From: Phenylobacterium sp.
GTDB lineage: Bacteria > Pseudomonadota > Alphaproteobacteria > Caulobacterales > Caulobacteraceae
Assembly: GCF_022402485.1 (NCBI RefSeq)
Contig: NZ_JAKRSA010000012.1
Span: 62,001-126,000 of the forward strand
Length of the DNA: 64,000 nt
Reading direction: 5' to 3'
The notes beneath the pieces were generated by a model, which was not told where the DNA came from, did no database searches, and saw only the letters and a program-made list of their open reading frames with translations. The first letter of the stretch is position 1, and every line of letters starts with the position of its first letter. Below are positions 36,490-45,859 of this stretch, one piece after another. The position numbers and the translations under genes were made by a program.

Positions 36490-37308
36490 ATGAACGATCG
36501 GGTGACGGTGGAGATCTCAGGCGGCGTCGCTGACGTGCGCATGGTCCGCACCGACAAGATGAACGCCCTGGACGACGCCATGTTCTCGGCCCTGATCGAG
36601 ACCGGCGAAGCCTTGAAGACCACGCCCGGCATCCGCGCGGTGGTTCTGTCCGGCGAAGGTCGCGCCTTCTGCGCGGGTCTGGACATGGGCTCCTTTGCGG
36701 CCATGGCCTCGGGCGAGCGCCGGGCCAACACCGCCGATGGCCAGTCCCTCCTGACCCCGCAGCGGACACCGGGGGGGTCAAACCGCGCCCAGCAGGCTGT
36801 GATGGTCTGGCGCGAGCAGCCGGTTCCGGTGATCGCCGCCATCCACGGGGTGGCGTTCGGTGGCGGCTTCCAGCTGGCCCTGGCGCCCGACATGCGCTTC
36901 GTCACCCCCGATACCCGCATGGCGGTCATGGAGATCAAGTGGGGCCTGGTGCCCGACATGGGCGGTTTGGTGCTGATGCGTCATCTGGCCAGGGGCGATG
37001 TCATCCGCGACCTCACCTATTCCGGCCGGATCTTCGACGGTGAGGAAGCCTACCGGCTGGGGTTCGCCACCCGGCTGTGCGCCGACCCCCGGGCCGAGGC
37101 CCTGGCCTATGCCGCCGAGATCGCCGCCAAGAGCCCCACCGCCATTCGCGGCGCCAAGCGGCTCATCGAGCTCGCCGAAACCCCCGCCACTCAACATGAG
37201 ATCCTGCTGGCCGAGAGCGCCGAGCAGGGGGCGGTGATCGGCACCCCGAACCAGAAGGAGAGCGTCATGGCCAATATGGAAAAGCGCGCTCCAGTTTTCG
37301 CCGACTGA
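36490..37308 (+). CDS. Crotonase / enoyl-CoA hydratase family protein
   Basis: A 272-residue acyl-CoA enzyme of the crotonase fold. VVLSGEGRAFCAGLDMGSF forms the first oxyanion-hole strand and IHGVAFGGGFQLALAPDMRF the second. The typical catalytic Glu of hydratases is not evident at the usual place; MEIKWGLVPDMGG has an Asp nearby, so an isomerase or other crotonase reaction is possible. The ATG at 36490 is chosen because GGGAGG lies 6 bases before it, while the ATG at 36484 abuts that site. Confidence 0.85.
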   Translation: MNDRVTVEISGGVADVRMVRTDKMNALDDAMFSALIETGEALKTTPGIRAVVLSGEGRAFCAGLDMGSFAAMASGERRANTADGQSLLTPQRTPGGSNRAQQAVMVWREQPVPVIAAIHGVAFGGGFQLALAPDMRFVTPDTRMAVMEIKWGLVPDMGGLVLMRHLARGDVIRDLTYSGRIFDGEEAYRLGFATRLCADPRAEALAYAAEIAAKSPTAIRGAKRLIELAETPATQHEILLAESAEQGAVIGTPNQKESVMANMEKRAPVFAD

Positions 37309-37331
37309 GGCTGGCCGGCGTCAGGCTCAGG

Positions 37332-38954
37332 CTAGGGCTGGGCCAACTGGTCCAGCATCCGCTCCAGGGTGGACAGCTCGTCGGCCTCGCCCGGGGGCTT
37401 GTCCCACCGCAGGCGGCTGATACGGGGAAAGCGCATGGCCACGCCCGACTTGTGGCGCGTGGAGCGCTGCAGGCCCTCAAACGCCACCTCGAAGACCAGG
37501 CCCGCCTGGGGTTCGGCCCGCACCGCGCGGACCGGGCCGAAGCGCTCGACTGTATTGTCGCGGACAAACTTGTCGATGGCCTTCAGCTCAGCGTCGGTGA
37601 AGCCGAAATAGGCCTTGCCCACCGGGGTCAGCACCCGATCGCCCCCCGGCCCGGCAGTCCAGACTCCGAAGGTGTAGTCGGAGTAGAAGCTGGAGCGCTT
37701 GCCGTGGCCCCGCTGGGCGTACATCAGCACCGCATCGATCAGGAACGGGTCGCGCTTCCACTTGAACCAGGGCCCCTTGGGGCGGCCGGGCTCATAGACC
37801 GACGTGAGACGCTTCAGCATCAGACCCTCGGCGACCTGTGGGTCTCCGGCGGGAGGATCCGCCCGCAGGGCGGCCAGCTCCGCCCAGGTCTCAAAGGGCT
37901 GCAGGGGGGAGAGGTCGATACGCCGATCAGACAGCTGCGCCACCAGACCCTCCAGCCGGGAACGGCGTTCGCTGAAGGTCAGTGCCCGCAGGTCCTCGCC
38001 GTCCAGGGCCAGGATGTCATAGGCGCGGATCACCGCCGGATAGGCCTGAAGCATCTTCGCCGTCACGGTCTTGCGATTCAGCCGTTGCTGCAGATCCCCG
38101 AAGGGAGCGACCCCGCCGTCGCGGCGAACCAGGAGCTCGCCGTCCAGGGCACCGTCGAAGTCCAGTGCCGCCACCACATCGGGGAACACCGCTGAGATGT
38201 CATCGCCGGTGCGGCTGTAGAGCCGCCTCAAGCCCCCTTCGCTGACCGCCTGGATGCGGATTCCGTCCCATTTCCACTCGGCCGCATAGGCCCTGGGGTC
38301 CAGCCGCGGGACGTCGACGGCCTCATCGAGGGCCTGGGCCAGCATCACCGGGCGGAACCGACCCGGGGCGTTGGGGGAGGGTCGCGGCCCTCGCCCCTCC
38401 AGCCAGGCAAACAGATCTCCATAGGGGGCTTGCAGGGCGTGCCAGACCTCCTCCACCTCGCCAATGGCCACCCCGCCCAGGTCAGCGCAGGCCTGTTTGG
38501 CCAGGCGCGAAGAGACCCCCACCCGCAGGCCGCCAGTGAGCAGCTTCAGCAAGGCCCAGCGGGCGGTGGGATCAGGAAGGGCGTCCAGCCAGCCCTCGAT
38601 CAGCCGCTGGACCTCGGGCCGGGCAGCGCCGGCCAGGGCGTCCACCACCTCCGACAGCGCAGGCTCCCGGTTGGCCCCGGGGCGGAGAGGCCAGACCAGG
38701 GCCACGGTCTCGGCCAAGTCCCCCACATAATCATAGGACCAGGCGAACAGGACCTGATCCATCCGCCCTTCCACCGCCTTGCGGATGAAGGCCGGCTTGG
38801 CGGCGGAGAAGGACAGCTCACCGGTCAGCGCCGCCAGCGCCCAGCCCCGGTCAGGATCCGGTGCCGTGGCCAGATAGTCCCGCACCAGGGTGAGCTTGGC
38901 GTTGCGTGAGGCCGTCAGGGACAGGCGGTCCAGCAGGTCGGCGAAGGCGCGCAT
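37332..38954 (-). CDS. ATP-dependent DNA ligase (LigC-type, cisplatin-response family)
   Basis: ATP-dependent ligase of 540 residues, additional to the replicative NAD ligase and thought to act in DNA repair. An N-terminal helical DNA-binding domain (1-200) precedes the adenylation domain with nucleophile K228 (EWKWDGIRI). Further motifs are YSRTGDDISAVFPD (III), DGELLVRRDG, EGLMLKRL (IV) and WFKWKRDP (V). The OB-fold C-terminus has FEVAFEGLQRSTRHKSGVAMRFPRI, which is diagnostic for this family when read in two halves. Its partner exonuclease is encoded just beyond a small intervening gene. Confidence 0.92.
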   Translation of the reverse strand: MRAFADLLDRLSLTASRNAKLTLVRDYLATAPDPDRGWALAALTGELSFSAAKPAFIRKAVEGRMDQVLFAWSYDYVGDLAETVALVWPLRPGANREPALSEVVDALAGAARPEVQRLIEGWLDALPDPTARWALLKLLTGGLRVGVSSRLAKQACADLGGVAIGEVEEVWHALQAPYGDLFAWLEGRGPRPSPNAPGRFRPVMLAQALDEAVDVPRLDPRAYAAEWKWDGIRIQAVSEGGLRRLYSRTGDDISAVFPDVVAALDFDGALDGELLVRRDGGVAPFGDLQQRLNRKTVTAKMLQAYPAVIRAYDILALDGEDLRALTFSERRSRLEGLVAQLSDRRIDLSPLQPFETWAELAALRADPPAGDPQVAEGLMLKRLTSVYEPGRPKGPWFKWKRDPFLIDAVLMYAQRGHGKRSSFYSDYTFGVWTAGPGGDRVLTPVGKAYFGFTDAELKAIDKFVRDNTVERFGPVRAVRAEPQAGLVFEVAFEGLQRSTRHKSGVAMRFPRISRLRWDKPPGEADELSTLERMLDQLAQP

Positions 38955-39049
38955 CAGACCTGTGCTCCAGGCTGGCGCGGGACCATGGTTGGGCTATAGC
39001 CAGGGTCGCCGCACCGGACTGCGGTGCCCAAGCCCGGGAGCCCTCGACC

Positions 39050-39316
39050 ATGGCCGACGCCCGTGTCACCTGCATCACCCGACAGCCCCGCAAGCACCCC
39101 CATGAGGGGATCACCCATCTGGGGGGAAATGGCTGGAAACGCAGCAAGGCCGAGGTGATCGCCGCCATCGAGGATCGGCGCGACACCTTTCATCTGCTGG
39201 TAGGAGGCGAGCGGGCAGAGATCAGCGTCCTTAACGGCCCTAATGGCAAATACCTGCGGGCCTATGCCCAGGGCCAGTGGAACGACAGCCTTCTGACCCT
39301 GCCTCCCTGTATCTGA
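39050..39316 (+). CDS. DUF3892-like small protein
   Basis: An 88-residue protein that looks like DUF3892: VTCITRQPRKHPHEGITHLGG, WKRSKAEVIAAIEDRRDTFHL and LRAYAQGQWNDSLLTLP. No function is known for the family. It lies on the plus strand between the minus-strand ligase and its associated exonuclease and separates genes that are normally adjacent. GGGAG lies about 8 bases before the ATG. Confidence 0.7.
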   Translation: MADARVTCITRQPRKHPHEGITHLGGNGWKRSKAEVIAAIEDRRDTFHLLVGGERAEISVLNGPNGKYLRAYAQGQWNDSLLTLPPCI

Positions 39317-39327
39317 GCCGGCGGCGC

Positions 39328-40338
39328 TCACGCCTCGTCCTCTTCCTCATAGCCCACCAGGGCCAGCGCCCGGGCGGGGATACCCTGGAGTTCGGACCAG
39401 CGCGCCAGGGCCTCCTCACGGCCATGGGTGATCCACAGCTCACCCGGCCGGATTTCGTCCACCGTGGCGGTGAGCTCGTCCCAGTCGGCATGGTCGGAGA
39501 TGATCAGCGGCAGCTCTACCCCACGCTGGCGGGCCCGGGCGCGGACCCGCATCCAGCCTGAGGCGAAGGCCAGGACGGGATCACTGAACCGCCGCCCCCA
39601 GCGGTCGACCAGGGCCGAGGGCGGGCCGATGACAATGGCACCTTCGAAGTCCTGTTTATGCGCGGTGGTGGCGGGCAGCAGAGGGCCTAGTTCGACCCCG
39701 TGCGCCTCATAGAGGCTGTTGAGGCGTTCCAGGGCGCCATGGACAAAGATCGGTTTGTCCCATCCCGCCTCGCGCAGCAGGCGGATGATCCGCTGAGCCT
39801 TGCCGAGCGCATAGGCCCCAACCAGGTGGGTGCGGTGGGGGAACTGGGCCACCGAACGCAGCAGGCGGGCGATCTCGCCGGCATCGTCGGGATGGCGAAA
39901 CACCGGCAGGCCAAAGGTGGCTTCACTGATGAAGACATCGCAGAGCACAGGCTCGAAGGCCGCGCAGGTGGGGTCGCGCCGGCGCTTGTAGTCCCCCGAC
40001 ACCACCATGGTCAGGCCCTTCCAGCGGACCACCGCCTGGGCCGATCCCAGGACATGACCGGCCGGAACCAGGGTCACCTCCACAGCGTCCCGGCTGACGG
40101 GCGCGCCATAGGCGGCTGACTGGCGGGTCTGGGTAAAATCGGCGCCGTAACGCTCCCCCATGATGGCCAGGGTCTCAGGCGTCGCGAGCACGCTGCCGTG
40201 ACCCGCCCTGGCATGATCGGCATGGCCATGGGTGACCACCGCCCGGGGCACCGGCCGCACGGGGTCAATGTAGAAATCCCCTGGCGGGCAATAGAGCCCC
40301 TCAGGACGGGGGCAGAGCAGGTCCTGCGGCTTGATCAT
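39328..40338 (-). CDS. Ligase-associated DNA exonuclease, metallo-beta-lactamase fold
   Basis: A 336-residue beta-CASP/SNM1-like nuclease of the family that accompanies bacterial ATP-dependent DNA ligases. The metal-binding motif THGHADHARAG has H37, H39, D41 and H42. VVSGDYKRRRDP and LIISDHADWDEL hold further ligands, and LYCPPGDFYIDP is typical of the N-terminus. Expected to trim DNA ends before ligation. It ends 12 bp after the DUF3892 gene (convergent). Confidence 0.9.
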   Translation of the reverse strand: MIKPQDLLCPRPEGLYCPPGDFYIDPVRPVPRAVVTHGHADHARAGHGSVLATPETLAIMGERYGADFTQTRQSAAYGAPVSRDAVEVTLVPAGHVLGSAQAVVRWKGLTMVVSGDYKRRRDPTCAAFEPVLCDVFISEATFGLPVFRHPDDAGEIARLLRSVAQFPHRTHLVGAYALGKAQRIIRLLREAGWDKPIFVHGALERLNSLYEAHGVELGPLLPATTAHKQDFEGAIVIGPPSALVDRWGRRFSDPVLAFASGWMRVRARARQRGVELPLIISDHADWDELTATVDEIRPGELWITHGREEALARWSELQGIPARALALVGYEEEDEA

Positions 40339-40390
40339 CGCCCCTCCAGATGGTGACGCCCGGGCGGCGCCGCCAGATTACCGAACATTC

Positions 40391-40421
40391 ATTTCATTAC
40401 ATAGTATTCACATTATGAAAT
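40391..40421. promoter_or_regulatory. AT-rich region with inverted repeat
   Basis: ATTTCAT (40391-40397) and ATGAAAT (40415-40421) are perfect inverted copies 17 bases apart. The stretch from about 40378 to 40470 is far richer in A+T than anything nearby. It lies between the exonuclease start and a short peptide gene, and probably contains promoter and operator elements for one or both. Confidence 0.45.
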
Positions 40422-40530
40422 CGAGCTCATGACTAAGAATTAACGAGTATTCTGAGCTGGGCAAAACTATAACGCGGTCATCGGAACGCGGCTGACGCGA
40501 TCCACCCACACAAAACCTGAGAGACTCGCC

Positions 40531-40635
40531 ATGATCCGCGCCAACCTGCTGACCCTTGCCAACATCGTCCTGGCCGCCACCCCCGCCCTGGCCATCGCCG
40601 TGGGCGTCTACAGCAACACCGTGCCCCTGTTCTAA
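40531..40635 (+). CDS. 34-residue hydrophobic peptide
   Basis: MIRANLLTLANIVL followed by AATPALAIAVGVYSNTVPLF. It is hydrophobic over most of its length, so it is either one membrane helix or a signal-like peptide. The frame is preceded by GAGAG about 8 bases upstream, an AT-rich upstream region and a downstream hairpin, so it has the layout of an independent transcription unit. No homologue was recognised. Confidence 0.5.
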   Translation: MIRANLLTLANIVLAATPALAIAVGVYSNTVPLF

Positions 40636-40645
40636 AGCGCCCTGT

Positions 40646-40680
40646 CGCCCCACCAGAGGAAAGGGGCGCGCCCTTTTGAT
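40646..40680 (+). terminator. Probable Rho-independent terminator
   Basis: CGCCCC (40646-40651) and GGGGCG (40663-40668) form a 6-bp stem with an 11-base loop, followed within 8 bases by a TTTTGAT run. It lies 10 bases after the stop codon of the 34-residue ORF. Confidence 0.5.
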
Positions 40681-40716
40681 TGACCGCCCCAAGGGCAAGC
40701 CGTTACCCCGTCAAGG

Positions 40717-41172
40717 ATGGTCAAGCCGCCGAATTTCATCTCCGCCATGACCGGGTCCCTCGATGAGACGGCGGCCCGGCACATGGTCACCAGGACGCCC
40801 CAGACTGAGGCGCTGGGATTCCAGTTTGTCTCCATCAGTGAGGCCCGTGGCGCGATCCAGGTGCCCTGGCGCGCCGACCTGGTGGGCGACCCCGAGACCG
40901 GCGTCATCGCCTCGGGCGTCGTCACCACCCTGCTCGACCATGTCTGCGGCTTGGCGATCCGGGCGGCGAATGCCGTGCCCCAAGGGACCTTGGACCTGCG
41001 CATCGACTATATGCGGCCCGCCAAACCCCAGGCCGACCTGGTGGCCGACGGACATTGCTACAAGCTGACCCGAACCATCGCCTTTGTCCGGGCGCTCGCC
41101 CATGACGGCGATCCCGAGGATCCGGTGGCCACTGCGCAGGCGGCCTTCGCCCTGATCGGCGGTGGCGCATGA
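40717..41172 (+). CDS. PaaI-family hot-dog thioesterase (first of pair)
   Basis: A 151-residue single hot-dog domain protein, probably an acyl-CoA thioesterase. IQVPWRADLVGDPETGVIASGVVTTLLDHVCGLA carries the HGG-like turn as a variant (ASGVVTTLLDH, with the catalytic Asp). LRIDYMRPAKPQADL follows. It may start at 40717 or at ATG 40747. It overlaps the next thioesterase by 4 bp (ATGA), so the two may form a heteromer. Confidence 0.82.
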   Translation: MVKPPNFISAMTGSLDETAARHMVTRTPQTEALGFQFVSISEARGAIQVPWRADLVGDPETGVIASGVVTTLLDHVCGLAIRAANAVPQGTLDLRIDYMRPAKPQADLVADGHCYKLTRTIAFVRALAHDGDPEDPVATAQAAFALIGGGA

Positions 41173-41594
41173 GTGTCGAGACCACACCGGCTGAGCGGTT
41201 GGCCGCCTTCCTGGCGCGCACCCCCTATATCGCCTTTCTCGGCATGCGGGCCGAACTCGCCGGGGACGAGATGACGGCCATCCTGCCCTATTCTCCCCAC
41301 CTGATTGGCAACACCCTGCTGCCGGCCCTGCACGGGGGCGTGCTCGGTGCCTTCATGGAGATGACCGCGCTGGCCCAGCTGGCGGTGATCTCCGGCGGCC
41401 CGAGGCCGGCCAAGACCATAGATGTGACCATCGACTATCTGCGCCCCGGAAGGGCCATGGACACCTATGCCCGGGCGGAGATCAAAAAGGCCGGCCGACG
41501 GATCTCCAGCGTCCATGTGGAAGCCTGGCAGGAGGCCCGCGCCAAGCCGGTCGCCGCCATCCGCGGCCACTTCCAGATGCCCATCGAAGGCTGA
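41169..41594 (+). CDS. PaaI-family hot-dog thioesterase (second of pair)
   Basis: A 141-residue single hot-dog protein. LPALHGGVLGAFMEMTALAQL has the canonical HGG turn followed by the catalytic Glu. VTIDYLRPGRAMDTYARAEI is typical of the family. It is coupled to the upstream paralogue, whose HGG turn is degenerate, which suggests that this copy carries the main activity or that both form a mixed oligomer. Confidence 0.85.
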   Translation: MSVETTPAERLAAFLARTPYIAFLGMRAELAGDEMTAILPYSPHLIGNTLLPALHGGVLGAFMEMTALAQLAVISGGPRPAKTIDVTIDYLRPGRAMDTYARAEIKKAGRRISSVHVEAWQEARAKPVAAIRGHFQMPIEG

Positions 41595-41666
41595 GGGGCG
41601 CGCTACCCTTATCTGCTCGGACAAATGCCGCTTGAGGCAGGCGGTCATGCGCGCTACCGCCTGACC

Positions 41667-43349
41667 ATGCTTCAGGGACTTTCACATTCGGCCCAAGGGG
41701 CCAAGAGCTGGCCGTTCGAGCAGGCCCGCGCCCTCCTGGCGCGGATCCTGCGCCTGCGGCTGTCTGACGCCGAGCGGGATCTGGCTGTTACGCTCATCAA
41801 TGCCGGCAAGGCCGATGAGGCCGTGGCCACCCTCGAGGGCTTGCAGCGCCCGGTGGTCTTCGAGACCGGCTATGGCCCGTCCGGCCTGCCCCATGTGGGC
41901 ACCTTCGGCGAGGTGGCCAGGACCACCATGGTGCGCACCGCCTTCCGGGCGCTGACCGAGGACGCCATTCCCACCCGGCTGATCGCCTTCTCCGACGACA
42001 TGGACGGGATGCGCAAGGTGCCGCCGGGACTGCCCAACCAGGAGATGCTGCACGAGGACCTGGAAAAGTCACTCAGCGTGGTCCGCGACCCGTTCGAGAC
42101 CCATGAGAGCTTTGCGGCCCATAACAATGCCCGCCTGCGCGCCTTCCTCGACGGCTTTGGCTTCGACTATGAATTCATGTCGTCCACGCAGGCCTATCGC
42201 TCGGGCCGGTTCGACGCGACCCTGCTGATCGCGCTCGAGCGGTTCGACGCCATCCAGAAGATCATGCTGCCGACGCTCGGCGAAGAGCGCCGCGCCACCT
42301 ATTCCCCCTTTCTCCCGGTGAGCCCCAGGACCGGCAAGGTGCTGCAGGTCCCGACCCTGGAGCGCCATGTGGACCGCGGGACCATCGTCTTCGCCGACGA
42401 GGACGGAACGCTGACCGAAGTGCCGGTCACCGGAGGCCATGTGAAGATGCAGTGGAAGCCCGACTGGGCCCTGCGCTGGGTCGCCCTCGGCGTCGACTAT
42501 GAGATGGCCGGCAAGGACCTGATCGACTCGGTCAAGGTCTCCAGCCAGGTCTGCAAGGTGCTGGGCGGTGCCCCGCCCGAGGGCTTCAACTACGAGCTGT
42601 TCCTCGACGAGGGCGGCCAGAAGATCTCCAAGACCAAGGGCAATGGCTTCTCGATGGAGGCGTGGCTGCGCTACGCCACGCCGGAAAGCCTGGCCTATTA
42701 CATGTTCCAGTCTCCCAAGTCGGCCAAACGCCTGCACTTCGACGTCGCCCCCAAGGCGACGGACGAGTACCTGCAGCAGCTGGAAGCCTTCAACCGGAAG
42801 CAGGCCGAGGGCACCAACGAGCCGCAGATCGATAACCCCGTCTGGCACGTCCATCGGGGCGCGCCCCCGGCGGAAGGGGCGGCCATCTCCTTTGCTCTGA
42901 TGCTGAACCTGGTCTCGGCGGCCAACGCCTCGACCAAGGAGATCCTCTGGGGTTTCATCAGCCGGTATATCCCCGGCGCGACCCCGGCCGATCATCCTCT
43001 GCTGGATCGCCTCGCCGGCTACGCGATCAACTATTACGAGGACTTCGTTAAGCCCGCGAAGACCTTCCGCGCCCCCACCGACCAGGAGCGGGCGGCGATC
43101 GAGGATCTGGCTGCGCGCCTGCGGGCCCTGCCGGAGGGCGCTGATGCCGAGGCGATCCAGAACGAGGTGTTCGAGGCCGGCAAGGCAGGCGGCTTTGAGC
43201 CCCTGCGGGCCTGGTTCACGGCCCTGTACGAGGTCCTGCTCGGCCAGAGCCAGGGCCCGCGCTTTGGCTCCTTTGTGGCGATCTTCGGGGTCGAACGGAC
43301 CCTGCAGCTCATCGACAGGGCCCTGGCCGGCGATCTGGTCGCGGGCTGA
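41667..43349 (+). CDS. lysK: Lysyl-tRNA synthetase, class I
   Basis: Class I aminoacyl-tRNA synthetase that charges tRNA-Lys, found in archaea and in alphaproteobacteria in place of class II LysS. About 560 residues from the ATG at 41667 ([21 protein letters not shown]). The Rossmann core has [13 protein letters not shown] (HIGH-like) and KISKTKGNG (KMSKS). [12 protein letters not shown] and [18 protein letters not shown] are class I LysRS signatures. The C-terminal helical domain binds the anticodon. An ATG at 41625 would add 14 residues. Confidence 0.93.
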   Translation: MLQGLSHSAQGAKSWPFEQARALLARILRLRLSDAERDLAVTLINAGKADEAVATLEGLQRPVVFETGYGPSGLPHVGTFGEVARTTMVRTAFRALTEDAIPTRLIAFSDDMDGMRKVPPGLPNQEMLHEDLEKSLSVVRDPFETHESFAAHNNARLRAFLDGFGFDYEFMSSTQAYRSGRFDATLLIALERFDAIQKIMLPTLGEERRATYSPFLPVSPRTGKVLQVPTLERHVDRGTIVFADEDGTLTEVPVTGGHVKMQWKPDWALRWVALGVDYEMAGKDLIDSVKVSSQVCKVLGGAPPEGFNYELFLDEGGQKISKTKGNGFSMEAWLRYATPESLAYYMFQSPKSAKRLHFDVAPKATDEYLQQLEAFNRKQAEGTNEPQIDNPVWHVHRGAPPAEGAAISFALMLNLVSAANASTKEILWGFISRYIPGATPADHPLLDRLAGYAINYYEDFVKPAKTFRAPTDQERAAIEDLAARLRALPEGADAEAIQNEVFEAGKAGGFEPLRAWFTALYEVLLGQSQGPRFGSFVAIFGVERTLQLIDRALAGDLVAG

Positions 43350-43439
43350 GGCAGGGCGCGCGCCCCAGACGCCCGTCGTCGGAATCGACAGGCCTGCGAC
43401 ATGGCGCCTATCCCGTGCGCAGGGGGCTTGCCTTGACGT

Positions 43440-43464
43440 TGACGTAAGATGCCACTTAACGTCA
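43440..43464. promoter_or_regulatory. Inverted repeat upstream of merR gene, likely autoregulatory operator
   Basis: TGACGTAAG (43440-43448) and CTTAACGTCA (43455-43464) are near-perfect inverted copies. Two direct TTGACG words lie at 43433 and 43439. It is located 51 bases before the MerR-family start codon, the right place for autoregulation. Confidence 0.6.
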
Positions 43465-43514
43465 TCGGCAAGATGTAAGCCGCCAAAAATCAGGCTCACC
43501 CGGAGACGCCACAC

Positions 43515-43994
43515 ATGCCCACCGACCTGCGCCGCCCCCAACGCACCTATACGATCCGCCAGCTCTGCCTGGAGTTCAAATGCACCCCGCGCGCCCTGCG
43601 GTTCTATGAGGACAAGGGCCTTCTGACCCCGGCCCGTGACGGGATGAACCGGGTCTATTCCTACAAGGATCGCGCGCGACTGAAGCTGATCCTGCAGGGC
43701 AAGCGGGTGGGTCTATCCCTGGCGGAGATCGGGGAAATCCTCGACCTGTACGACCTGGGCGACGGCGGCGCGGCGCAGATGGCCAAGTCCCTGCGCAAGT
43801 TCAAGGAACGCATCGTCGCCCTGGAGAGCCAGCGCGAGGATATCGACCGGGCGATCAACGAGCTGAAGACCGGCTGCAACAATCTGGAGCAGAAGCTGAT
43901 CGCCACCCGCCCTGACCTGCTGCCCCGGGCCGCCGACTATGACCAGATGCTGCGCCAGCGCCTCGACGGCTTGGAGCACGTGGGCGCCAAATAA
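43515..43994 (+). CDS. MerR-family transcriptional regulator (LiuR-like)
   Basis: A 159-residue regulator. The MerR HTH lies at about residues 11-50 (TYTIRQLCLEFKCTPRALRFYEDKGLLTP split by the turn), and VYSYKDRARLKLILQGKRVGLSLAEIGEIL extends it. A coiled-coil dimer helix covers about 90-125. It lies directly upstream of an acyl-CoA dehydrogenase; MerR proteins of this length next to such genes commonly control branched-chain or fatty-acid breakdown. It has GGAGA upstream of the ATG. Confidence 0.88.
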   Translation: MPTDLRRPQRTYTIRQLCLEFKCTPRALRFYEDKGLLTPARDGMNRVYSYKDRARLKLILQGKRVGLSLAEIGEILDLYDLGDGGAAQMAKSLRKFKERIVALESQREDIDRAINELKTGCNNLEQKLIATRPDLLPRAADYDQMLRQRLDGLEHVGAK

Positions 43995-44071
43995 GGCGAG
44001 GCTCAGCTCGATCTGCCACGACACCCTGACCGGGCCGGGCGACCGGCCCGGCTGACACCACAGGAGCCCCC

Positions 44072-45859
44072 ATGCCCTATCAGCCCCCCGTCCGCGACCA
44101 CCTTTTCCTGCTGCGCGATGTTCTGCAGATTGAGCGCTACGGGGACCTGCCGGGCTTTTCCGAAGCCTCCATGGATGTGGTCGCCCAGATCGTCGAGGAG
44201 GGTGCCCGCTTCGCCGGCGAGGTGCTGGCCCCCCTCAACGGGGTCGGCGACAAGCAGGGCTGCACCTGGCGTTCAGACCACACGGTGACCACGCCCGACG
44301 GGTTCAAGGCCGCCTATAAGGGACTGGTGGAGGGCGGCTGGCCGGCCATCGGCGCCGACAAGGCCTATGGGGGCCAGGGCCTCGCCCATGTGGTCAACCT
44401 CTCGTTCTCGGAGATGTCGTCCTCGGCCAATATGGCGTTCGCCATGTATCCGGGCCTGACCCATGGTGCTTATTCGGCCATCCACACCGGCGGGTCTCAA
44501 GCGCAGAAGGACCTTTATCTGCCGAAACTCGCCTCTGGCGAGTGGTGCGGCACCATGAACCTCACCGAGCCCCATTGCGGCACCGATCTGGGGCTGCTGC
44601 GCACCAAGGCGGTCCCCCAGGCCGACGGCTCCTATCGCATCACCGGACAGAAGATCTGGATCTCCGGCGGCGAGCACGACATGGCCGACAACATCGTCCA
44701 TCTGGTCCTGGCCAGGATCGAGGGCGCGCCGGCCGGCACCCGCGGCATCAGCCTGTTCATCGTGCCGAAGTTCATCCCGGACGCGCAGGGCAAGCCTGGT
44801 GAGCGCAACACCGTCTTCTGCGCCGGCCTGGAAGAGAAGATGGGCATCCATGGCAACGCAACCTGTGTCATCCAGCACGAGGAGTCCCTCGGCTGGCTGG
44901 TGGGCGAGGAGAACCAGGGCCTGCGCCTGATGTTCGTGATGATGAACGAGGCCCGCATCGGGGTCGGCCTGCAGGGCGTGGCCCAGGCCGAGGCCGCCTA
45001 TCAGGCCGCCGCCAGCTTCGCCAAGGACCGCCTGCAGGGTCGCTCGCTCACCGGGCCGAAGAACGCCGATGGCCCGGCTGACCCGATCATCGTCCACCCC
45101 GACGTGCGCCGCATGCTGATGGACTCCAAGGCCGTCATCGAGGCCGGTCGGGCCTTCCTGTTCTGGACCGCCCTGCACGGGGACCTGGCCCATGGCAGCC
45201 CTGATGAAGCAGCCCGGAAGAAGGGCTCTGACTACATGGCCTTGATGACCCCGGTGGTGAAAGGCTTCCTCACCGACCGGGGGTTCAAGATCTGTTCCGA
45301 CGCCATGCAGGTGCACGGGGGCTCAGGCTTCACCGAGCACTTCCCCGCCAGCCAGTACATGCGCGATTGCCGCATCGCACTGATCTATGAGGGCACCAAT
45401 GGGGTCCAGGCCCTGGACCTGGTGGGGCGCAAGCTGGCCGCCGAGGGGGGCCGCGGCGTCATGGGCTTCTTCGCCGAGATCGATGCCTATGTGGGCGAGC
45501 ATGAAAACGACAAGGCGCTGGCCCCGGTCATCGAGGGCCTGTCCCGCGCCAAGGAAGAATTGCAGGACGCCACCATGTGGCTGATGGCCAACGGCCTGGC
45601 CAATCCGGACAATGCCGGCGCAGCCTCGACCGACTACATGCATCTCTTTGGCCTCACAGCCCTGGCCTATATGTGGGCCATGATGGCCAAGGCGGCCCAG
45701 GACAAGATCGCCGCTGGCGATACCGATCCCTACTACGCCACCCGCCTGACTCTGGCCCGGTACTATGTGGAGCGGATTCTGCCTGAAACCTCGGCCCACC
45801 TGGCCAAGCTGAAAACGGGTGCCGACACCCTGATGAGCCTTCCGGCTGAGGCCTTCTGA
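44072..45859 (+). CDS. Acyl-CoA dehydrogenase with extended C-terminal domain
   Basis: FAD-dependent dehydrogenase of 595 residues that introduces the 2,3-double bond in acyl-CoA substrates. The extra C-terminal domain places it with the DmdC/AcdA-like long subfamily. TEPHCGTDLGLLRTKA and KIWISGGEHDMADN line the flavin site, QVHGGSGFTEHFPASQY and IYEGTNGVQALDLVGRK include the catalytic Glu position. A strong AGGAG site precedes the ATG. Probably controlled by the upstream MerR regulator and translated together with the OsmC protein. Confidence 0.92.
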   Translation: MPYQPPVRDHLFLLRDVLQIERYGDLPGFSEASMDVVAQIVEEGARFAGEVLAPLNGVGDKQGCTWRSDHTVTTPDGFKAAYKGLVEGGWPAIGADKAYGGQGLAHVVNLSFSEMSSSANMAFAMYPGLTHGAYSAIHTGGSQAQKDLYLPKLASGEWCGTMNLTEPHCGTDLGLLRTKAVPQADGSYRITGQKIWISGGEHDMADNIVHLVLARIEGAPAGTRGISLFIVPKFIPDAQGKPGERNTVFCAGLEEKMGIHGNATCVIQHEESLGWLVGEENQGLRLMFVMMNEARIGVGLQGVAQAEAAYQAAASFAKDRLQGRSLTGPKNADGPADPIIVHPDVRRMLMDSKAVIEAGRAFLFWTALHGDLAHGSPDEAARKKGSDYMALMTPVVKGFLTDRGFKICSDAMQVHGGSGFTEHFPASQYMRDCRIALIYEGTNGVQALDLVGRKLAAEGGRGVMGFFAEIDAYVGEHENDKALAPVIEGLSRAKEELQDATMWLMANGLANPDNAGAASTDYMHLFGLTALAYMWAMMAKAAQDKIAAGDTDPYYATRLTLARYYVERILPETSAHLAKLKTGADTLMSLPAEAF

